From NCBI RefSeq assembly GCF_016808335.1, contig NC_053153.1, positions 29,271,590 through 29,335,589 on the forward strand: DNA of 64,000 nucleotides, written 5' to 3'. This document shows, one piece after another, positions 57,601 to 64,000 of the stretch (positions are counted from its first letter, which is position 1; every line of letters starts with the position of its first letter). The translations under genes were made by a program, and so were the position numbers. Below the pieces are notes generated by a model that worked only from the letters and a program-made list of their open reading frames with translations, made no database searches and was not told where the DNA came from. The DNA comes from Panicum virgatum (lineage: Eukaryota > Streptophyta > Magnoliopsida > Poales > Poaceae).

Positions 57601-57677
57601 TTGGATGGGCGGTCAAGTTCATCCCCGTGCCAGACCGGCCGCTCCATGAGATCGTGGCAACCAGGAAATTCTTCTAG
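54624..57677 (+). CDS. plasma-membrane-type autoinhibited Ca2+-ATPase (P2B, ACA family), 1017 aa, intronless
   Basis: Pumps Ca2+ out of the cytosol with ATP and H+ exchange; probably at the plasma membrane. The first ATG is at 54624 (MDCAADYL...); the frame extends 14 codons further upstream but without an ATG. Residues about 16-50 (M-R-W-M-K-K-W-R-K-A-A-N-V and following basic/hydrophobic residues) form the N-terminal autoinhibitory, calmodulin-binding segment typical of plant ACAs. Ten membrane segments are visible: pairs near 160-210 and 350-420, and six near 800-995. Catalytic motifs are all intact: P-E-G-L-P 409-413, phosphorylated Asp452 in D-K-T-G-T, K-G-A 571-573, T-G-D 670-672, T-G-D-G-T-N-D 745-751, and the TM6 N-L-I-M-D-T motif. 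The length is normal for the family. No introns, as in the ACA12/13-like cluster; strongly GC3-biased as in many grass genes. Stop TAG at 57675. Confidence 0.97.
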   Translation: MDCAADYLIAVGRSTADPMRWMKKWRKAANVIRSCHRLARLAFRSADILRRTGSYVTIKIHDDDADDAAGTSKPADAAPVEFSVAPDDEDFQGLVKEKRHGCFRRLSAGPGIAAALASGAEAGIRGDEADLRRRREAFGANTHPRRKPKGFWCHVWDALSDVFLIVLLVCAAVSLGFGIKEHGLKDGWYDGVSIFLAVFLVAAVSAVSNHGQAKRFDRLASESDDIAVTVVRGGRRQEVSIFDVVVGDVVVLMIGDVVPADGVFLEGHALQVDESSMTGEPHPVDVDAEKSPFLTSGVKVIDGYGKMIVTAVGTDTAWGEMMSSITREKTEPTPLQERLEGLTSSIGKVGVAVAVLVFTVLTARRFTGSTRDEQGKPLFDKQHVTFNTVFSALVGIFQQAVTIIVVAIPEGLPLAVTLTLAFSMKRMVKDHALVRTLSACETMGSVTAICTDKTGTLTLNQMKVTEFWVGTDRPRAAAAVSGGVVSLLCQGAGLNTTGSVYKPDNVSPPEISGSPTEKALLSWAVAELRMDADALKRSCKVLHVEAFNSDKKRSGVLIMDNATGAVTAHWKGAAEMVLASCSAYVGADGAARQLGGEQRRDLEKVISDMAAGSLRCIAFAYKQVDGEHSKIDDEDLTLLGLVGLKDPCRPEVRTAIEACTKAGVAVKMVTGDNVLTARAIAKECGIIPDSDRDGVVIEGHEFRAMSPEEQLEIVDRIRVMARSLPMDKLVLVQRLKQKGHVVAVTGDGTNDAPALKEADVGLSMGIQGTEVAKESSDIVIMNDNFDTVVTAIRWGRCVFNNIQKFIQFQLTVNVAALIINFVAALTSGKMPLTTVQLLWVNLIMDTMGALALATDKPTKALMRRPPIGRTAPLISNAMWRNLAAQAAFQVAVLLALQYRGRDVLGVGEKANGTIIFNAFVLCQVFNEFNAREIERKNVFAGVLRNRMFLGIIAVTIAMQVVMVELLTRFAGTQRLGVAQWGVCVAIAAMSWPIGWAVKFIPVPDRPLHEIVATRKFF

Positions 57678-59756
57678 GCATCTGTAGGGATGTCACGGCG
57701 GCACTGGTTTTTTAATTTTTTTTCTTATGAAATCACTCTAGGCATGTAGGCGTGCCTACTGTATATATGATTATTGTTTCATTTGTTCTATTGTAGTGTT
57801 TGGTAACAGAAGAAATACATACTTTTGATTTCATCGGCGTTTCTCAGATCTGTCTCATACTCTGCTTTTTTAGTAAAACACCCATATCTAATATTTATTA
57901 AGGAACATGGATTGGGAAGGGACATGTGATAAATATTTATACCAACCCAAGGTAGTGATGTTCACTAGTGAAACTAATCTGATAGGAAAGCTCGGCTAAG
58001 TGTTTTGTTGGATATATCAGTACGAAATCTAATGTCCTTTAAGAATAAACTTGACTGGCATCGAATCTATGTTTGAGAATTTTATAAATAATATCGTGAT
58101 AGTTATGTCGGGTACTATATTCGGTTAGTAGGGTCTGGCCCCCCAATTTGATTCACTCCAAAGTTTCAGCAGAAAAGGGATAAGTGATGCAAAGTTTTTA
58201 TCTTTGTTTGATGTAATTCTATAAGTTTGAATGAAGAAAAATTCTCTGGTGGTAGAGTCGCGCTTGTTCAAATAAAGAGTTAGAATAAAATTCCAATATC
58301 ACTAAATATTCTAAAAAGTTAAACATAAATCTATAAACCGGAAGTTTAAAGTTCTTACATCACTAAATATTGTAGGAAAAAAATTACTGCACTAGAAACT
58401 TGATATTACTGACGCTCCCTGTTGAGACTTGCCTAAGCCTTTATCGTTTTGACTTAATATTTGACAAAAATATATTCATGTCTGACAGTATCCATACCCA
58501 GTTCATCACATATTCAATCTGCACTCACGAAAGAAAATCCTCATTTGCATATATATTAATTTGATACGATTAGTTTCTGGAAAATATATGACAGCATAGC
58601 ATACGAGATGAAACCATATATGTCTGCAGCCAATCCCTTTTCACCTTTTAATCTCGTTTTCTGACGGAGAGGAAGAAGGCATGCTCTCATGTGTGCAACG
58701 AACACTAGAAAATGAGCAAATTGGTCCGTAGGGCAGTAAAGGAAATGAACAGTTTTCCTGAAGCTTTTATTTGCATAAGAATGAATTGACCAAGGGAACG
58801 TGGCCAGTTGTTTGAACTACTCCGGATCCATGTGCATGTACTTTAGCAGTATGAGACCTGAATTTCAGCCTGGCGCGTAATTCTCATTCACACTGCTGGA
58901 ATTATATATTAAGTGATCGGTATTAAGTATGGAGAGCAAGAAACCATGGTTGGACCTCTTTGTCTGTCAGTCATAAGATACAGCTTGTTTCGGATTTTGT
59001 GCAGAAAGACCAGGGCATTTCAGATTTGAAATGCAGGAAACGACTCAGACAAATTTCCTGACTGTTTGTTTCAGAAAGAACCTATCCGCGGTAACATGGC
59101 ACTTTTGTTGAAGACCAAATTGCTCCTTCAATTCCGAGTGTTTGGCAGATGGATCTGGGAAGTTTCAGGTTTGAAAGGCTGAAAAGAATCTTAGACAAGC
59201 TTCCTGAATGTTTCTTTCATAGGGGTGCTTTGCAATCTTAATGGGTGTGCCTTTGCTTACACAACAGACAACACTATGGATTCTTGATCGTTGAATGCTT
59301 ATTATGCTTGATTCAGGAAAACAACTTTTGACAATCTTGCAGCGCATCAGTTCCTTCCTATCTGGTAACGATTTCAGGTCACTAATCTTTTTTTCTCTGT
59401 GAGGAGGTCACTAATATTTCTTTTCACGAATCATACAAAATAAGGTTTGAACATCCTTTACTAGCTTATCCAGCATGATTAGACTGAATCCGATGCTATC
59501 TGTCACCGCCCAAGAACATGTCGCTACTGTTCTGCCAGCCGAGCAAGGGAGACATATTCCAGAAAGGCCGAAGGCGTCAATCGAAGATCGACTCCAAGCT
59601 CTTTGGACGTGACTGGGTTCTATAGGGCTAAGCCCATGTAATAGTTTAGCCCACTATATACTTTCTTGTTGGAACGTAAGTATTTAAGCTACTCTCTGCG
59701 TGGAGAGGAGCCGTGCACTGTATGCCGGTGTTGGCAGGGATGGCCGCCGCTGCCGC
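57678..59756. other. 3' flank of the ATPase and intergenic sequence
   Basis: The first ~150 bp are T-rich and likely 3' UTR. The rest is AT-rich, with no gene recognised. 59500-59720 resembles an LTR or promoter remnant (CCCACTATATACTTT at about 59650) without clear ends. Confidence 0.4.
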
Positions 59757-59836
59757 CGCCTGAGTGACCGAAACCTTAGTTCCACTCGGTTGCCATCGCC
59801 TGAGTGAGCAAAACCCTAGTTCCACTTAGTTCCCGT
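59757..59836. repeat. 40-bp tandem duplication
   Basis: Two units beginning CGCCTGAGTGA, each 40 bp, with a few differences. A (CAT)n run follows at about 59868-59883. Confidence 0.75.
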
Positions 59837-60317
59837 GCTATCGATTCTTAGTCATAGAATTACGGTAACATCATCATCATCATATTTCTAAAGTTGACGG
59901 ATGAAAATGACCGAGAAAGGTTGACGGAAAATAGGATTGGAACGAGTCAGGTATTTTCCCAACCGAATTATCGGTTACTATATTTATATTTCTATTTAAA
60001 CATGAAAATTCCCATTTAATTCCGTATATTATATTTAAATTTAATCTTCCCGCAATACGCTAGCAGCTTACAAACTCCATGAGCTTGAGGTCCTATTATG
60101 GGGTGATTTGGGAGAGCTCCACCTAAAAAATTAATTCTGCTCCACAAACTCTACTCCATATTTAAGCTCCACTACATCATGTTGGATAGGCAAGGTGGCT
60201 CTAAACTTAGTTCAGAAGTGCTTGGCTCTATCCACCGTGCTGGGCTTGCTGTGGCCTGCACTGGGCCGCAATGGGCCATTAGCAAGATAAAGCAAGCTGA
60301 GCTGGTGCGCCCAGGTA

Positions 60318-61520
60318 GCTGCACCACCAGCCATAGGAGGTGATGTAACAGCTAGACGAGTTCTCTAGACTTTTCTCTCCTACTACAGTACAGAAAGAGC
60401 GACTCGAGGGCGACGAGAGTTCCGGCGGCGATTTCATCGTCTCCCCCTTGCCTCCGGTGGCTGGATCGGCGCCGGAGGTGGGTGGGAGCGGTGGAATCGC
60501 CGTGCAGTGTATATTCCTGTCCCTGCTTTCTTAGGATTAGGTAGGCTAGGGTTAGGGTTAGTTCTTCCCACGTCGTTGGGTTTCACGGTGGTGGGAAGCT
60601 TTTGTGCTGGCGCTGCGCTCGCCGGTGGCGGCCGATGCTGCTCCTGGTGGGTTTCGCGGCTGCGGAGGCTTCAAATCTTGGGCCCCCTTCTTTCGTCACT
60701 CCTTGGCGGGGACGACGGGGTCCAGCGACGGCGTCGATGGCGTGTCTGCTGGGATCCTTGAAGCTCCTGTCGAGAGGTTTGTCCCCATGAGCTCCTCTGT
60801 TGTCCTTGTTGGAGGTGGCTTGGTCTTGGTGGTGGCCGCTGTTTGCGTGGTGATTGCCGAGGGTATTATCTTCGGAGATCTTGACATCGACGATGGTTCC
60901 CATGGTGACATCCTATGCGCCGATGTCTTGATCTTCTGTGTGCTTTCCTGTGCTCTCAGTGTCTTCGACGGCAGCGGCGGCGGCGGCTTTGTCACCAATG
61001 ACATGGCGGTTGGTCAGAGGAGGCTTGTTGGGTTCTTTTGTTACTCCTTTGTCTTCGTCGCGGACCTCGCCGGCGTCGATCTTTGGAGTTTAGTTTACCA
61101 ACACGAGAAATCGGGTTGGTTTTCATTTCCCACTGCTGGTGGTTTTCCACCCACCGCCTGGGGTGGCTCGTCGTCCGGTGTGCCGGGGTTGTTGGTGATT
61201 GAAGCACCAGATCCCTTGCTGTCTGGCGATGTGATGGCCATTGGTCATCTTGTTAGGCCTATTCATTCAGCGTTGATACGGCATGTTGGTGTCCCCAATG
61301 TGCTATTTATGGTGCCATTGAAAATCTCTTATATCCTTCGTCGGGAAGGTGGTCGGCTTCACGGGCGGCAGCTTCGACCGTTGGCGACGGGGACAACCGG
61401 GAGGATCTTACAAGGACTTAGTTGTAATTTGTTTTATTTTCAGAGTTGTCTTTGTAAGTTGTGGGATGTAAACTACCATAAATTTATATGAAATATATTC
61501 CCGGTTTCTAAAAAAAAAAA
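60318..61520 (+). mobile_element. non-LTR retroposon, 1.2 kb, with 16-bp TSD and poly(A)
   Basis: A perfect 16-bp direct repeat, CTGGTGCGCCCAGGTA, flanks it (60302-60317 and 61521-61536), and 11 A residues (61510-61520) end it, so it was inserted by target-primed reverse transcription. The interior carries a 295-codon frame (60604-61491), Gly/Val-rich with hydrophobic runs, that shows no reverse transcriptase, endonuclease or other domain and runs almost to the tail. It may be a non-autonomous LINE derivative or a retrocopied transcript. I do not call it a functional gene. Confidence 0.75.
60604..61491 (+). other. 295-codon reading frame within the retroposon, unknown
   Basis: Open from ATG 60604 (M-L-A-L-R-S-P-V-A). 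Hydrophobic stretches lie near residues 64-85 and 104-118; otherwise Gly/Ser-rich. No family recognised. The frame ends about 20 bp before the poly(A), which is unusual for a real 3' UTR and argues for a chance ORF. Confidence 0.2.
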
Positions 61521-62050
61521 CTGGTGCGCCCAGGTACCTGGGCGCCACGAACGTCAAAGGTCATCATCATGCATGCAGTTTTTTTCTTAATTCTTTCTTC
61601 CTTCAACTTGGGTTAGCAGACGTTTGCTTGTTTCATTTCTTTTGTTTTCCATTTTCTTCTTTTCTTTACGATGTTGTCCTTTTGTTTTCTTCTTTTCCTT
61701 TATAATGGTGATCTTACTCATATTGTTATCTACTTATCCTATGATACTATTTGCATAAGTATCTTATATGATTGTAAGTTTGTATTGTAACCCTTGTATT
61801 AAGTTGAATGGTTGAACTTTGGAGGGATTTATGTGTATAGGTGTTTCCAATTTGAATTACGGATTTTCGATACATGTTCCCGACTGAAATATATCCTTTT
61901 CGGCATCCCATATTTCCGGTTTCGCATTCCCGACCGCCTTTTTCCATTCCTGAAAAAAAAACAGTAATAGAAGCGGTTAGAAGGGTTTCCCAATCGTACC
62001 CAACCGCTTTCATTTCTACATGCATCATATGTTAGCCTAGAGCTTATTCT

Positions 62051-62160
62051 TTTTTTGTGAACATAAGAACAAGGAAGGGGAGGATGAGCAACATGGATGC
62101 ACTGATTCTAGCTAGATGCAGTACGCCAGGGATTGAACATTGAAGATGATATAGGCAGGC
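62051..62160 (-). mobile_element. 5'-truncated LINE-type insert 1 (110 bp)
   Basis: Starts with C(T)7, the complement of a poly(A) tail. It is flanked by the 22-bp direct repeat ATATGTTAGCCTAGAGCTTATT (its first 20 bases suffice to find it) at 62029-62050 and 62161-62182. No coding sequence is left. Confidence 0.6.
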
Positions 62161-62182
62161 ATATGTTAGCCTAGAGCTTATT

Positions 62183-62593
62183 CTTTTTTAACCGAAACTG
62201 TGGGGCAAAGCCCCCCAGCAACAAAATAAAATTAAAACAGGAGACAAAGTCTTACAGGGTACCAACCAGAGGTTGGTGAGGAAGGGGGAGCACAGTTCAC
62301 AGAAAAAGTATAAAAAAATTACAGCAAGCTCAACTAGAGCTGAATGGAGGAGTGCAAGCTAGGACTTATTCTAGGAAAGTGATTCAAGACTTCTCTTCTG
62401 AAAGTAGTCTTCCATCTGGTAATTTCAGGAGCTAAATTGTCGAAGATCAGAGCATTTCTTTCATACCAGATGCACCAGGCACCTATCATGAAAATCTCCA
62501 TAAAGAAAGGATGGACAAAATTTCTTTTTGCCTCCTTTAACCTGCAGTGTATAGTTAGGCTTCCATTCCATCTAACCTGGAGCTAGGACTTTA
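62183..62593 (-). mobile_element. 5'-truncated LINE (L1-like) insert 2 with ORF2 C-terminus
   Basis: Starts with C(T)6. It is flanked by AGCCTAGAGCTTATT at 62168-62182 and 62594-62608. Read on the minus strand, the interior encodes A-W-C-I-W-Y-E-R-N-A-L-I-F and R-W-K-T-T-F-R-R-E-V, ending at TAG 62334-62336. This is the C-terminal end of plant LINE ORF2 after the reverse transcriptase (zf-RVT-like region). A stem-loop TGGGGCAAAGCCCC lies at 62201-62214, near the 3' end, where LINE reverse transcriptases recognise their RNA. Confidence 0.8.
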
Positions 62594-62608
62594 AGCCTAG
62601 AGCTTATT

Positions 62609-63080
62609 GATGAATTGGCCAGAACCTAAGATTCCAAGATGTAAATCTTAAATCATATTTTTTTGGAATATTAAAAAATACCACCTGTTATGTTTTCAAA
62701 TTCCCTCTATTTGTGTTGATCGTCTGCATTCCATATATTGTGCTTGGTCTCTTATGTGGGTCACTGACTCCATCTTGTCTGCCCTTTGAACAACAAAGTT
62801 CATGTCCTCATGATGATCTTGTGGTCGTACACATACACACTACTTGAAGAAAAATAATCATATGGCCTGTTTATTATGAGGTTCAATATTAGGTTCGGAG
62901 CCACATTACACAAAAGGGGGAGACGATTGCTAGCAACTTCGAAACGTGTATATATAGGGTTTATTTTTTCTTTCTATAGTAATAAATGTCAAGCTGAAAG
63001 CATTGGGAAAAAAATGAGCAGTGAAGTATAAAATTCAGAATTGTATGACCACCTCCTTGTCACCGGTCTGGGGCTGCTGC
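62609..63080. other. intergenic, no gene seen
   Basis: AT-rich; no coding or repeat structure recognised. Confidence 0.45.
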
Positions 63081-63563
63081 TTATAGCCGAAGCCTATGCA
63101 TCAGCGTGTCCTTTAGCAACATCATCTGTAGCAGCTTTCTGCCTCTTGCCGGGGGCCTCCCTGCAACTCCTTTCTTTGCACGACTCTTCCTGCAATAATT
63201 GAAAACAGGGATCATTTAATGAATTTATGTGAATGTACATGAAAATGCAAGAGATTACCTCATCTTAGTTCCATTCAGAGGGCATTTTGGTGAGGTTGAT
63301 CTGTGGCCAAGTCCTAGGCAACCCTTACATTGCACCTGGTACAAGCCTTTGGTCCTTGTCTTCTTGGTGCCCTTACCCTCCATGGCACTTGGAATCCTAT
63401 TCTTCCTCTGTCTTCCAACTTCTCTTTTGGACAGAGGTGGCAAGAGCCTGAAGCCAAGTTCCACATGTCGCCACTGTGACTTGTCCCGAAATGGTGCGAT
63501 GACTACTGCATATGCTTATCTAAACCTTCTCACAGAATAGTAGTCATCCAAATATTGCGTGCA
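63081..63563 (-). pseudogene. MULE (Mutator-like) transposase C-terminal remnant
   Basis: The minus-strand frame reads Y-L-D-D-Y-Y-S-V-R-R-F-R-stop-A-Y-A-V-V-I-A-P-F-R-D-K-S-Q-W. It continues with P-P-L-S-K-R ... G-R-Q-R-K-N-R-I and a zinc knuckle C-K-G-C-L-G-L-G-H ... C-P-L-N-G-T-K. This is the end of plant MULE transposases: SWIM-proximal motif, basic hook, then CCHC knuckle. The in-frame TAA is at 63516-63518. A donor GAG|GTAATC (63259/63258) and acceptor TTGCAG (63190) define a 69-bp intron, after which 35 codons (K-S-R-A-K-K-G-V ... R-L-R-L) end at TAA 63081-63083. The catalytic domain is absent. A transposon relic, or less likely the tail of a domesticated gene. Confidence 0.6.
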
Positions 63564-64000
63564 ACATCAATAGAGTTTCCATCATCGAGCCTCGCTGTAA
63601 ACCCAGCTACACTAACGCATAAACGAAATCCCCCATCCAGATCCACCCTAACGAGGAATGGAAAAATGACAAGCATATGCATCAGTCCGCATATGCAACA
63701 CACACATTCATCTCCCCATTACTGAAGGAGGTTAGGGTTTAACTTACATAGCAGATTTCTCAAAGGGAATCATGGCTGCTCCTTGTGGGACGATGGAGTC
63801 GGCCGGCCCCCCGCCGCCCCGCCGGCCAGTGCGCAGCAGCGCCCGCCCTGGGCGGCACGCGCAGCGACGGGCGCCGTCTCCCTCAAGCCGCCCCCTCCAT
63901 GCCCATGTGCAACTGCAACGGCGAGAGGGTCGCGGCCGGAGGTGGGGGTTGAGGTGGGCGGCGGGGAGAGGAAAGCGGCCGTGATGGAGGGAGGGGACGG
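63564..64000. other. intergenic; GC-rich end of window
   Basis: 63770-64000 is GC-rich. A frame from 63772 (plus, 70 codons, stop 63982-63984) is Arg/Pro/Ala-biased and not recognisable. It could be the edge of a CpG-rich gene leader continuing past the window. Confidence 0.3.

Larger units (their letters stand above)
59886..62024. mobile_element. possible Ac/Ds-like hAT remnant enclosing a retroposon
   Basis: The left side has GGATGAAAATGACCGAGAAAGG and the right side ends ACCCAACCGCTTTCATTTCT in outline, echoing the GGGATGAAA / TTTCATCCC termini and the CCGACCG, CGGTTTCG-type subterminal words of Ac-like elements (61840-62015). CATCATAT occurs on both sides (59878-59885 and 62025-62032), which would be an 8-bp target duplication. 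However, the left copy is in a CAT microsatellite and the inverted repeats are poor. Confidence 0.3.

Noticed and set aside
55173..57647. 824-codon open frame on the minus strand opposite the calcium ATPase
   Set aside because: A shadow of the GC3-rich sense frame. Composition is dominated by His/Asp/Gly/Arg from complemented codons and no domain is present.
60604..61491. Host gene encoding a 295-aa membrane protein
   Set aside because: The frame lies wholly within an insertion with target duplication and poly(A), ends just before the tail, and has no recognised domain.
63530..63773. Two-exon minus-strand model (63773-63748 joined to 63647-63530) with an in-phase junction
   Set aside because: The donor GTAAGT and acceptor TTAG are acceptable, but the 47-codon product matches nothing known and its 3' end overlaps the MULE frame. 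Too weak to call.

Overview
This is a nuclear chromosome segment of a grass (Poaceae), probably a panicoid. The evidence is the pile of Ty3/gypsy Tekay/Del-type chromoviruses with LTRs of about 3 kb, a Dasheng/RIRE2-like non-autonomous LTR element, Tourist, Stowaway and CACTA fragments typical of grasses, and one GC3-rich intronless host gene. No rRNA, tRNA or CRISPR is visible. The species call is inference.

Layout. 1-9832 is an AT-rich intergenic region. It holds a possible 5' exon of a minus-strand gene leaving the left edge, (TA)n and (TA)n(GT)n microsatellites, a CACTA terminus, a Tourist-like MITE, two copies of a 0.41-kb LTR carried on a repeated segment, a 1.39-kb solo LTR and a Stowaway MITE. 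9833-50551 is one nested retrotransposon complex, bounded by the 5-bp target duplication TCGTC and all on the minus strand. Element B (Tekay-like) is the host. Element C (12950-31543, TSD CGGCG) sits inside B's 3' LTR. A solo LTR (15003-16459, TSD GCAGT) sits inside C's 3' LTR. Element D (32063-40839, TSD CATTC), a LARD with a tRNA-Asp primer site and no gag-pol, sits inside B's integrase/chromodomain region. Element C is itself a recombinant that carries a second truncated LTR and a second partial pol.

50557-54350 is intergenic, with a CACTA end and a 132-bp MITE. 54624-57677 is the only confident host gene: an intronless 1017-aa plant P2B calcium ATPase (ACA type). 57678-64000 is intergenic. 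It holds a 1.2-kb non-LTR retroposon with a perfect 16-bp TSD and poly(A), possibly inside a decayed Ac/Ds-like hAT element, then two LINE tails inserted one after the other at the same target, and a broken MULE transposase C-terminus.

The most unusual material is in the Tekay-like elements: a pair of paralogous unknown ORFs between the primer-binding site and gag, and a short acidic reading frame conserved at the same place inside LTRs of three different subfamilies, preceded by splice-acceptor-like sequence. All comparisons were made by eye within this window; no database search was possible.
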